A program made the position numbers and the translations under genes. Under the pieces are notes generated by a model. That model ran no database searches, was not told the DNA's origin, and saw nothing but the letters and a program-made list of their open reading frames with translations. From contig DOTA01000069.1 of NCBI GenBank assembly GCA_003513015.1, forward strand, positions 1-18,942: DNA of 18,942 bases, written 5' to 3'. This DNA comes from Chloroflexota bacterium. Its GTDB lineage: Bacteria; Chloroflexota; Anaerolineae; Anaerolineales; UBA11858. Shown in pieces: positions 6,541-14,531 of the stretch; position 1 is the first letter of the stretch, and each line of letters begins with the position of its first letter.

Positions 6541-9033
6541 ATGACCTCAGCAACGCAAATCGAGACCGGGAAACCAGCTATTCAAAACAACGGATCCCAG
6601 GAATCTGCCGAAGAGTTGAAGCGGATCTTGGATGCAGTTTCTTCGATCGAACAGATTGAGCTTTCTCAAGACGAAATCGATGGTATCGTAAAACAGCTAT
6701 CGCGGGTGATGCCGGCCGGCGATATCCCTGGAGTTATTGCCAGTGGTATGGCCCGTTTGCGTGAACGTCACATTTTGGGGGAATCTGTTGATAAGGATAT
6801 CAATTGGTTAGCAGGCAAGCTTAAACCGATCATTGATAAGGCAACATATTTGGGTGTCTTTGCAGGCCCGGCGTCAGCAATTTGGGTTTACCAAAATTTA
6901 TTGGAGTTGGCAGGCAAGAGCAGCGAAGATGCTTTCCCGGATGGTTTGTGGCAGTTCTATTGCGAATACGCTTTGCGCGAAGATACTGCCCGCCATTCCA
7001 ATGAAAGTTGTGGTTTCGACACCATCCTGAATGCCCACGATATTTATCTCGACCAAGTTGATCGCGTGTCGGCCTGGATTATGGCTGCGGTTCACAACCT
7101 GCACCAATATGATGATTTGTTGGAAAATGAGTGGCGCGAACGCATTTACACACATTTGATGAGCGAAGTAACTGCCGATTTGCCCGACGCCGCGCGGTAT
7201 GCACGCATTTACCGGGCCTGGCGCAGCCATTTGCCTTATCATCGTGATCTGGATGCCGGATTTGATGAGACCTATCCCGAATATCGCCGAAGAAAGTTTG
7301 ACAACTTTTTTAATGATGCCACTAAAAAAGTTCCTGCAAAATATCGGGCGGTTTGGAGGGAGCGAGTACGCGAACTCGAGGAAAGCGATTTACCCCGTTA
7401 TCAACGCCAGATGACCATCTTGGCGCAGCTCATCCCTGGCCCTTATCGCGAAGAACGCCGATTAATCGAGCTTAAAAAGGCCCAAATTGCGGTGATTTAT
7501 CAGGGAGTGTATTATCTGCTCCCGGTTTGTCAGGCTGATGGCAGCCCCATTGATGTTGATACCGTGCGTGGTATGGTTGCCGCAATCTTTGCGACACCCG
7601 TGAAAGGCAACCCCTTCCAGCTAACTTATTTCCCCGGAATGCAGCGCTCCTCTCTGGCTGAATTTTTGAAGAAAACTAAAAATCCGGATATACGGAAGTT
7701 GAGCATTCTCGAATCCGTGCCGATCATGATTAACTTTGACTCGCGCGATCCCAATGTGGGGTTATCCGGGTTGCGCCGGGCCGAACGCGGCATCGGTTCG
7801 CACCCGCTCACTCTGATTGACACCGGAAAAACGATGGTTTTTGATCAATCCCATATTTTCTTTGATGGGGCCTGGGGTGCGGCCTTTGCGGAGATCGTAA
7901 CCAACGAAGCCACATCTTGGGGTGTTTACCTTTACACGCTACCAACCGCAGAACCCGCCAGCACTTTGCCTTACACCCTGGATATTTCGTTAACGGATGA
8001 TGATCTGAAATTGATTCAAAAGTTGCCGCGTGTCGAACACGAAGCCTGGGCCGAAAGCTCAGCGATCAAAATTAAGGCCATTCTGGCTTTGCGAAAAATG
8101 TTCAAGCGCCGCAGCGATTTAATTCAGTTAACCGTCAATGATCTACTGGTGTTATACCGCGGTATTCACACCGCTTTGTACCAACCCTCGAATGAATTAT
8201 TGGATGAATTGAGTGGCTATATTCTAAAATTGGCGGGAGAAAAAACGGCTTTAGATGCTATGCAAGCCCTCAAACAAAGCTGGGAAACCCAGCGGATCAA
8301 CCCTTCAATCTTAATTCCGGTCGATGCGAGTGAGCAATCACCCCGGGAGCGAGTCCATCCCCTGGGATTCGAAGTACCCCTCTCGGATTTGAATTTGTTG
8401 GATCTCCACCGAAAGGTTGTCTCCGCCTTGAACGAATACTGGAATTGTACCGGCGATCGGCATGAAGCCTATCAGGAGTTCGACCATCTTCAGCGTGAAT
8501 ATCTGACGACTATCGCGGCTTTTGGTGGTGTTTTCAATAAGGCCAAAGCAATCGCCGCCAATGGTGAAAGCGCCAGCCTGGGCACCCTCCGGCTGTTGGC
8601 ACACCTGCCGACACCGGTACAGTATTGGCTGGATAATATCTCCACCCAAATCAATGTTCTAAACGATTTAATTAAAGGCAACGAGGTTTTCTCAAATGTT
8701 GGCGCGGTGGTTCCCACCAGTACCTTGACCCGTTTTTTAAGCGCCAAGGATGATAACGAGAAAAAAAATTTGGTTTGGGGCGTGTTAACCGATGCCGAGG
8801 GCGGCATGAAAGTAACTTTGCGTGATTTTCGCCCTCATGTGCACTTGTTTATTGAGACTGGCTTTCAAGATGTAGCCAACATGATTACCCAAGATTACTT
8901 GAACAGTTTTGCCGAGGGGTTGAACCAATTTGTCACGGATTTGCGCCGCATCACCGTAGCGAGTCGTGAAACTCGCTTGGCATTTATTCGAGATATTCGC
9001 GAATTGAACCAGGCCGGGAAATCAGATGACTGA
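6541..9033 (+). CDS. Large cytosolic protein with carnitine/choline acyltransferase-like centre, leaderless start
   Basis: This 830-residue protein has no signal peptide or membrane helix, and I do not recognise its full-length family. The segment from about 314 to 460 follows the order of carnitine/choline acyltransferases. It has a short strand pair (IAVIYQGVYYLLPV), an SSLAEFLKKTKNP helix, ILESVPIMINFDSRD, and then H438-IFF-D442-G443. That is the HxxxDG catalytic motif shared with CoA-dependent acyltransferases. The later carnitine-binding motifs of that family are not apparent. The N-terminal part (30-290) is helical with a conserved-looking REDTARHSNESCGFD stretch. The C-terminal half is mostly helical. 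ATG 6541 is chosen because a TATAAT box ends six bases before it and no ribosome binding site precedes either it or the ATG at 6520. The kinase gene overlaps its end by eight bases, implying joint function. Acyl transfer is inference only. Confidence 0.8.
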   Translation: MTSATQIETGKPAIQNNGSQESAEELKRILDAVSSIEQIELSQDEIDGIVKQLSRVMPAGDIPGVIASGMARLRERHILGESVDKDINWLAGKLKPIIDKATYLGVFAGPASAIWVYQNLLELAGKSSEDAFPDGLWQFYCEYALREDTARHSNESCGFDTILNAHDIYLDQVDRVSAWIMAAVHNLHQYDDLLENEWRERIYTHLMSEVTADLPDAARYARIYRAWRSHLPYHRDLDAGFDETYPEYRRRKFDNFFNDATKKVPAKYRAVWRERVRELEESDLPRYQRQMTILAQLIPGPYREERRLIELKKAQIAVIYQGVYYLLPVCQADGSPIDVDTVRGMVAAIFATPVKGNPFQLTYFPGMQRSSLAEFLKKTKNPDIRKLSILESVPIMINFDSRDPNVGLSGLRRAERGIGSHPLTLIDTGKTMVFDQSHIFFDGAWGAAFAEIVTNEATSWGVYLYTLPTAEPASTLPYTLDISLTDDDLKLIQKLPRVEHEAWAESSAIKIKAILALRKMFKRRSDLIQLTVNDLLVLYRGIHTALYQPSNELLDELSGYILKLAGEKTALDAMQALKQSWETQRINPSILIPVDASEQSPRERVHPLGFEVPLSDLNLLDLHRKVVSALNEYWNCTGDRHEAYQEFDHLQREYLTTIAAFGGVFNKAKAIAANGESASLGTLRLLAHLPTPVQYWLDNISTQINVLNDLIKGNEVFSNVGAVVPTSTLTRFLSAKDDNEKKNLVWGVLTDAEGGMKVTLRDFRPHVHLFIETGFQDVANMITQDYLNSFAEGLNQFVTDLRRITVASRETRLAFIRDIRELNQAGKSDD

Positions 9034-10060
9034 ATCGCAAAGAATCCGTTTTGCTAATTATCGACTAGACCTTCTTCTGGGCAGCGGAGGTTTTGCGCGA
9101 GTTTATAAGGGCTGGGATGGCAGTTCTGATATTCCAGTGGCCGTCAAAATTATTGATGCCAATTTCTCCGATTCAGATTTTGCGTATGCAACTGCTTTTT
9201 TGGAGCATACCGGGGTATTAACCTCCTGGCGGCACAAAAATATCATCCGTATCCATCGGGCTGGATTTGATGATAATTATCTCTATCTGGTGATGGAGTA
9301 TATCGATGGCACCGATCTGGCGGATGTGATAGAACGATATAGTGCCGAGGGTGAATTGATTTCCCATGATGATGTTGTTCAGGTGGCGCGTTCCATTGCC
9401 TTAGCATTGGATTACGCTCATCGGCGTAAGGTTTTGCATCTGGATGTTAAGCCTAGCAATATCTTGATGGAAAAAAACGGCCGGGTGGTGCTGACAGATT
9501 TCAACATCCCTTTGGGAAGCAAAAAAGAAGATTCTGGCGTATTCATGGGGAGTGCTCACTATATGGCCCCTGAACAATCTCAGGGCCTGGATCGGGCTAC
9601 GCATCTCTCGGATTTGTACTCTTTAGGGGTGATTTTGTACGAAATGCTTACCGGCACGGTTCCGTTTGATGATCCCTCGCCAATCACTGTGGCTTTACAG
9701 CATATCAACTTAGCGCCGCCTCCCCCCCGTAAAATCAATCCCAACCTGAACCCCGCCACCGAAGTAGTGTTACTCAAGGCCCTCAGTAAAAACCCCGCGA
9801 ATCGTTACCCCACTGGCGAGCAGTTGATCAGTGCCCTCGAAGAGGCCCTGGCCTTTCAGCTAACCACACCGGCCGAAATCCGCCCTTTGCCGCCAGCACC
9901 CGCCGGTGTTGAAATGCAGGTGAGGCGTCTCTCACAAAAAGCCATGGTTGAGCGCGCCATCACTCGCATGGTTGTTCTTCCCAAAATTACTGAAAAAGAA
10001 CAAATTACGCGCCAAACCCTGGAACGGGCTATCAATCGCTTGGCAAAATGGCACGATTGA
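9026..10060 (+). CDS. Soluble Hanks-type Ser/Thr protein kinase with variant HLD and DFN motifs
   Basis: This 344-residue protein has a complete kinase domain at about 12-275. It shows the glycine loop GSGGFARV (19-26), the ATP-anchoring K41 (VAVK), MEYIDG in the hinge, APE at 181-183 and DLYSLGVILYEMLTG in subdomain IX. Two core motifs are altered. The HRD loop reads H138-L139-D140 (HLDVKPSN), and the DFG magnesium motif reads D158-F159-N160. The essential Asp, Lys and Asn are kept, so activity is still likely. The tail of about 60 residues has no membrane helix or PASTA repeat, which suggests a cytosolic enzyme. The start overlaps the stop of the 830-residue gene (ATGACTGA), giving translational coupling and suggesting that protein is substrate or partner. 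It ends eight bases from a convergent gene with no terminator between. Confidence 0.92.
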   Translation: MTESQRIRFANYRLDLLLGSGGFARVYKGWDGSSDIPVAVKIIDANFSDSDFAYATAFLEHTGVLTSWRHKNIIRIHRAGFDDNYLYLVMEYIDGTDLADVIERYSAEGELISHDDVVQVARSIALALDYAHRRKVLHLDVKPSNILMEKNGRVVLTDFNIPLGSKKEDSGVFMGSAHYMAPEQSQGLDRATHLSDLYSLGVILYEMLTGTVPFDDPSPITVALQHINLAPPPPRKINPNLNPATEVVLLKALSKNPANRYPTGEQLISALEEALAFQLTTPAEIRPLPPAPAGVEMQVRRLSQKAMVERAITRMVVLPKITEKEQITRQTLERAINRLAKWHD

Positions 10061-10068
10061 CCGGATTT

Positions 10069-10569
10069 TTAGGGGGTGTTGCGTTTCAATTGCCTGAATG
10101 CCTGGCTCAATCCCACCAGTAAGATCATCCCCAACAGAAAAACCTGCCAAAATTCTAGTTTGAATTGCATGGCGAAGCTGATTAGCGGCAATGCCAACCC
10201 TAAGATCAAAACGCTGCCCAGCCGCGCCAGGTGGGTGCGGATCAATGTCTCTTCTTGAGAGATATTTTCGCTGGCCGCCAAACACTTGTGAAAACCGGCC
10301 AGGTCCCAGGCCGAAAGCGCTGCCAACAGGCTGATGAGCAAAAACAGCCTGGCGCCTCCGAACATCGCCTCCAAACTGATTCCCAGTATCATCACCAACA
10401 TGCTGATCGTGTTGCCATAAATCCAACTGCGCGCCAGCAGCATCCAACTTAATCCCACGGTTACTGCCACCACAATTCCCCAATAGAATCCTTGGGCTGC
10501 GAACGCTCCACCGAGGGTCAGCACCGAAATTGCGATGCTCAAAAAGCTGAGATGCAGAGGTTTGATCAT
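10069..10569 (-). CDS. Small membrane protein at the end of the MoxR/DUF58 cassette
   Basis: This 166-residue hydrophobic protein has about five membrane segments (roughly 5-25, 28-46, 53-85 possibly two, 112-132, 138-155). A short soluble stretch with HKCLAASENISQEE lies in the middle. I recognise no family. It begins one base after the stop of the DUF58 gene, so translation is almost certainly coupled and it belongs to that machine. No clear ribosome binding site of its own is seen. The gene is convergent with the kinase gene, with only eight bases between stop codons. Confidence 0.7.
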   Translation of the reverse strand: MIKPLHLSFLSIAISVLTLGGAFAAQGFYWGIVVAVTVGLSWMLLARSWIYGNTISMLVMILGISLEAMFGGARLFLLISLLAALSAWDLAGFHKCLAASENISQEETLIRTHLARLGSVLILGLALPLISFAMQFKLEFWQVFLLGMILLVGLSQAFRQLKRNTP

Positions 10570-10570
10570 A

Positions 10571-11854
10571 TCAAAGCGCCAGTGAAATTAACGCGGCCGG
10601 ATGGCTTAACGCTGCCGTTACAGCCTGATCCAAGGGGGTCTCGATGTGCCAATCCAGAATTTGAATGCCAGCCTGTTGCAACTTGCTAATCATCAACATC
10701 CTTTCCAACCCTGCTAGGTGCGCGGCCATCTGCGTATTTTTATCGACATCTGAAAGATAGGTGAGTTCAAACACAATCGGGTTCGGGCTGATCACCATCA
10801 CCGCATAACCGCGCGCTCGCAGCCCAATCAGCACGGGCAAATCACTCTCGTGTAACGGGCTGATGAACACAATTTGCGATTTCGACGGCAGCAGTCGAGT
10901 GGGCAAATTCTGCAAATCATCGAAAACCAGGCTTTCTCCGGGGCGGACAGTTGCCAAACGTTGCATAATGCGCTCGCGCTGCACTTTGCCATAATCGGGC
11001 AGCGTCCAATCCAACAAGGTGCCATACATCAGCAGCCCCACGCGGTTGCCATCCTTCAAAAATGTCTCTGCCAGCGCCGAAGCGGCCTGCACGCTAAACT
11101 CAAACAGCGATTCGCCGCTTTCGGCCACAATTTCGCTGCGCTGGCGTGTATCCAAAATCAGGCCCACATCGGCCACACGCTCTTGTTCGAACTCGTTGAT
11201 GAAAAACTTTTGATGGTGCCGGGCACTGGCCCGCCAGTTAACCCAGCGCAGCGGATCGCCCTGCTGGTATTCCCGCACCCCAAAAAACTCCACCCCCGAC
11301 CCGCCTGTGCGTGCCGGAATATAGCCTGAGTAAACGCGCGTGCGCCGCGGCCGAATTTCCAGGCGGTTCAGGCGCATTGGCTCAGGCTGGATAAAAAGGC
11401 GTTCGTCCGTTTCAAGCCGCGCTGTTTTAAGGCGCACTTGCAGCGTATCACTGCTGGAAATTTGCACGCCGCGAAAATGGTAAAAACCTCGTGGCCCGCT
11501 GACGGCGTAAGTCAATTCCACGCTTTCGCCGGATGATAGCTTGCTCAAAAGGCTATTTTCGCCCTCGACGACGATCAAACCCTCCGGGATTTGATCATTA
11601 ATTTTTAGGAGTTCCACACTGGAACCGAGGTTGCTGACCGTTAATCGGATTTGAATCGCGTCCCCTGGGTAGGCACGCTCCGCACTCAACTCGCGGCTGA
11701 CCGAAATTTCGACTTTTCCGGGGCTGAAGAAAAAACCGATCCCCAAGTAAATCAAAAAAGGCAGCATTAAAGCCATCAACGTGCCATTAGTGGCAGCCAA
11801 AGCCAGCACCAACAACGCATAAATGATTGTGCCCAGGGTGTAAACGCGCCGCAT
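10571..11854 (-). CDS. DUF58-family membrane-anchored protein with degenerate vWA-like domain
   Basis: This 427-residue protein has two closely spaced N-terminal membrane segments (about 7-43). An extracytoplasmic-type beta domain of about 90 residues follows (SRELSAERAYPGD to SGPRGFYHF). The DUF58 signature comes next: EFFGVREYQQGDPLRWVNW and then ARHHQKFFINEFEQER. In the following vWA-like fold, the expected metal-site DxSxS reads D235-TRQR, so metal binding is probably lost. DUF58 proteins pair almost invariably with MoxR ATPases, as here: moxR ends ten bases upstream. The family role is poorly known and envelope-related complex assembly is the usual suggestion. ATG 11854 is preceded by a modest AAGG. 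Confidence 0.88.
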   Translation of the reverse strand: MRRVYTLGTIIYALLVLALAATNGTLMALMLPFLIYLGIGFFFSPGKVEISVSRELSAERAYPGDAIQIRLTVSNLGSSVELLKINDQIPEGLIVVEGENSLLSKLSSGESVELTYAVSGPRGFYHFRGVQISSSDTLQVRLKTARLETDERLFIQPEPMRLNRLEIRPRRTRVYSGYIPARTGGSGVEFFGVREYQQGDPLRWVNWRASARHHQKFFINEFEQERVADVGLILDTRQRSEIVAESGESLFEFSVQAASALAETFLKDGNRVGLLMYGTLLDWTLPDYGKVQRERIMQRLATVRPGESLVFDDLQNLPTRLLPSKSQIVFISPLHESDLPVLIGLRARGYAVMVISPNPIVFELTYLSDVDKNTQMAAHLAGLERMLMISKLQQAGIQILDWHIETPLDQAVTAALSHPAALISLAL

Positions 11855-11864
11855 CGAAAAAACC

Positions 11865-12821
11865 TTACCCAGCCTCGATGACTGGCACTGGCACCAGTGC
11901 GGCTACCGAATCCAACACTTCATGGGCCGTGGATTTCTTCATCCAGTAATCCGGCTTGAGAATCAAACGATGGCTTAGGGCCGGGTGAATGAAATCTTTG
12001 ATGTCATCGGGCAGCACAAAAGCGCGCCCGGCTAGAGCAGCCTGGGCACGCGCCAGTTTGAGTAGCGCCAGCGAACCACGCGGGCTGGCACCCACCAGGG
12101 TGCGCTGATCGCGGCGGGTTTCGTGCACAAGTTCGGCGATGTAACGTTCCATGTCGGGATCAACGAAAACTTCTTCGAGAGTCTGGCGCATGGCCATGAG
12201 TTCAGCTGCTTGGGTGATTTGCTGCCAAGCGAAGGCATCTTGCTTGCGCACCCGGCGGCGGCGCAAAATTTCCTGCTCTTCGGCTAGGGAAGGGTAACCG
12301 ACCGAAAGTTTGATTAAAAAGCGGTCGAGTTGCGCTTCCGGTAACGGGAAGGTGCCCTCATATTCGATGGGGTTTTGGGTTGCCATCACGATGAAGGGCT
12401 GGGGCAGCGGCATGGTCTCGCCTTCGAGCGTCACTTGCTGCTCTTGCATGGCTTCCAGCAGGGCCGATTGGGTTTTGGGCGAGGCCCGGTTGATCTCATC
12501 GGCCAAAATGATGTTGGCAAAGATCGGGCCTTTGTGCAGTTCGAACTGGTTGGAACTCCGGTTAAAGATGTAGCTGCCGGTGATGTCGCTGGGCAGCAGG
12601 TCAGGCGTGAATTGGATGCGTTTGAATTGCAGCCCCAGGGTGTTGGCATAGCTGTTGGCGATCAGAGTTTTAGCTAAACCGGGGTAGTCTTCGAGCAGGA
12701 TGTGGCCTCCGGCCAGGATGGCGGCCATAATCTGTTCGAGCAGGGTGCGCTTACCGACAATGGCGCGCTCGACTTCAGCGATGATACGATTACTAGTAGC
12801 GGCGACTTCTTTGAATTCCAT
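11865..12821 (-). CDS. MoxR-family AAA+ ATPase
   Basis: This 318-residue ATPase has the MoxR layout. Walker A is at 45-52 (DYPGLAKT) and the family marker RIQFTPDLLPSDITG at about 68-82. Walker B is ILADEINRA with D108 and E109, followed by ALLEAMQEQQVTLEGE. The sensor region reads MATQNPIEYEGTFPLPEAQLDRF, and a C-terminal lid holds the GASPRGSLALLKLARAQA arginine segment. The proteins act as hexameric chaperone-like motors on vWA or DUF58 partners. ATG 12821 has GGAGG seven bases upstream. It sits 61 bases after the small membrane protein gene and ten bases before the DUF58 gene, so one operon is likely. Confidence 0.94.
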   Translation of the reverse strand: MEFKEVAATSNRIIAEVERAIVGKRTLLEQIMAAILAGGHILLEDYPGLAKTLIANSYANTLGLQFKRIQFTPDLLPSDITGSYIFNRSSNQFELHKGPIFANIILADEINRASPKTQSALLEAMQEQQVTLEGETMPLPQPFIVMATQNPIEYEGTFPLPEAQLDRFLIKLSVGYPSLAEEQEILRRRRVRKQDAFAWQQITQAAELMAMRQTLEEVFVDPDMERYIAELVHETRRDQRTLVGASPRGSLALLKLARAQAALAGRAFVLPDDIKDFIHPALSHRLILKPDYWMKKSTAHEVLDSVAALVPVPVIEAG

Positions 12822-12882
12822 GTGGGTACCTCCAGCAGGGGATTGGGATCAGGTTAGGGCTGGGGATTAGCCGGATGAAGGG

Positions 12883-13545
12883 CTAGTCCTGCCAAATTTC
12901 AGGGTCAAGCCCCAGGTAATTTTCTAAATAACGGATAATTATTTCGGGTTCCATATCCAACGGGGATTTGCTCACTTTGGGCGCTGGATGTTTAAATATC
13001 TTTTTCAAGAATTTATGCAGCCAATTGCTGTGGTTATCGCTGGCTAATCCGGTTTGTGAGAAAGGTTTTTGCGAGATTTGCAGGTAGGCGATCATATCCG
13101 ACGGCAAATCGACTTTGCCAGCTTCAATTTGGCGCAAGGCTTGCATGCGAGAAATGCCGCGCTGATAAGCGATGGTTTCGAGGAACAAGGCGCTGAGGTC
13201 TTGAGCTAGATTCCATTTGAAGTAGGCGCTGCGCTCGTTGCGGCGCATGGATTCGATCCAGATTTTCAGGCGGGTAGGATATTTTTGCTCGACCTGGATT
13301 TCTTGGGGTTGTTTCTCACCCCGCGCGGCCAGGCTGATGATGGCGATGATGGCCGCCAGCACCACAAAAAAGATCCACAAAGCTTGCTGCCCGATGCTGC
13401 TAGAGATTAAGCGGAAGAAAAAGATCAGGTAGGCCAGCGGAATGAGCACCATGCTGCGTAGCACATCGCGATAGGTGAATGCCAAAATCACCAGGATGGC
13501 AAAGGGCAGAATTTTTGTGAATGATGGACGAATTTTTCGGATCAT
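12883..13545 (-). CDS. Membrane protein in the MoxR cassette, unknown function
   Basis: This 220-residue protein has a basic N-terminus (MIRKIRPSFTK) and about three membrane segments between 12 and 75. A soluble, probably cytoplasmic helical part follows, with basic patches (KFLKKIFKHPAPK). I recognise no family. The soluble part contains LSALFLETIAYQRGISRMQALRQIEAGKVDLP, a stretch that looks like a conserved helical module. It starts four bases after the DUF4129 stop, so the two are coupled. Its position between DUF4129 and moxR suggests a membrane subunit of the same complex. Confidence 0.75.
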   Translation of the reverse strand: MIRKIRPSFTKILPFAILVILAFTYRDVLRSMVLIPLAYLIFFFRLISSSIGQQALWIFFVVLAAIIAIISLAARGEKQPQEIQVEQKYPTRLKIWIESMRRNERSAYFKWNLAQDLSALFLETIAYQRGISRMQALRQIEAGKVDLPSDMIAYLQISQKPFSQTGLASDNHSNWLHKFLKKIFKHPAPKVSKSPLDMEPEIIIRYLENYLGLDPEIWQD

Positions 13546-13549
13546 GAGG

Positions 13550-14404
13550 TTACGAGCAGGCTGCAGCGATGTCGGTCAGGCAGTCGATGGCTTCTTCTTC
13601 GGCTTCGTGGCCGAGTTCGGCATTGCCGTAGCGCGCCTCTTCGAAGAGGCGCGTCAGGCGGTGGACGGATGTGTGGGGCAGGCCCACTTCTTGCAGTTGG
13701 TTTTCAAACTCGCGCGGAGTCATGGCCTGCTTGCGTTGGAGGCCGCGCTGCTCATTCAAGGTTTTGCTCATATCGGCATAGCAGCGGATAATTACGTTGC
13801 GCAGTTCTACCCCCGCTTGGATTGCGCTGAGGGCATCTTCGACTTCAGCTTTGAGTTGATCGGTGGCGGAGGCCGGCTTGAGAAAAAATCGCCGGTACAA
13901 ATACCAGATCAGCACCCCGATCACAACCAGGATGACAAGATTGATCAGCAGGTTGAAATTTTGATCGGCCTGGCCCACTTTTGCAACGAAATCCACCGCG
14001 CCTTTTTGGGTTTCGCGGATCGTGGTATCGATCAGTTGATCTTCAATTTTTTCGAGTTCAGGAACCTCACCGCGGGATTTCCGGATGAACAAAAAGAAAA
14101 TGAAAGCATAAAGACAAAGATATAAAAGACGTTTTAGGAAGAGTTTGCGAAATTCCGGGAATTTGATGAATAAAACCACCGCAATTGGCACAATCACCCA
14201 AAAGGTAAACAAAAAAATGTAGTACAGGATCGGTGATAACAGGTCGGGGAGCTTAGGAGCGACCAGATTCGTCTGAGTGCGCTCAGTTTCTTTAATAATC
14301 CCGGATTGAAATTCCATCCCTGAGATGCCCGAAGCCAAAAAGACCACAATCAAAATTGTCAGAATCAATAAACCGCTGGCAAGATATTTTTTCTGTTGGG
14401 ACAT
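13550..14404 (-). CDS. DUF4129-domain membrane protein
   Basis: This 284-residue protein has membrane segments at about 7-26, 57-80, 88-108 and 149-170. The C-terminal cytoplasmic domain (about 185-284) carries the DUF4129 pattern. It reads NVIIRCYADM, then an AMTPREFE helix start, GLPHTSVHRLTRLFEEARYG, and a closing helix with CLTDI. In many bacteria this domain sits at the C-terminus of transglutaminase-like membrane proteins next to moxR and DUF58 genes. Here the transglutaminase domain is absent and only the membrane and DUF4129 parts remain. It is the first gene of the cassette, 127 bases from the sirtuin gene. The start has only a distant GGGAG, so initiation may be weak. Confidence 0.85.
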   Translation of the reverse strand: MSQQKKYLASGLLILTILIVVFLASGISGMEFQSGIIKETERTQTNLVAPKLPDLLSPILYYIFLFTFWVIVPIAVVLFIKFPEFRKLFLKRLLYLCLYAFIFFLFIRKSRGEVPELEKIEDQLIDTTIRETQKGAVDFVAKVGQADQNFNLLINLVILVVIGVLIWYLYRRFFLKPASATDQLKAEVEDALSAIQAGVELRNVIIRCYADMSKTLNEQRGLQRKQAMTPREFENQLQEVGLPHTSVHRLTRLFEEARYGNAELGHEAEEEAIDCLTDIAAACS

Positions 14405-14531
14405 TTTGCTTTAGACTGAACAGCTCCCTTTTTGGGTTTTATTCGCGATTATTCGCTCAATTCGTGTTATTCGCGTTCTATTTCTACGCTGGCAAAATAC
14501 TTATCGGGAATCAGAGAAAAATAAGGCAGGT
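14405..14531. repeat. Intergenic spacer with a 9-bp-period degenerate repeat
   Basis: At 14439-14474, on the minus strand, GCGAATAAC, ACGAATTGA, GCGAATAAT and CGCGAATAA follow one another with a period of nine bases. The rest of the spacer holds no confident promoter or terminator, so the sirtuin transcript may continue into the DUF4129 cassette. Confidence 0.5.

Noticed and set aside
13475..14125. Plus-strand 216-residue frame
   Set aside because: It is antisense to the DUF4129 gene, which has clear membrane segments and domain signature.
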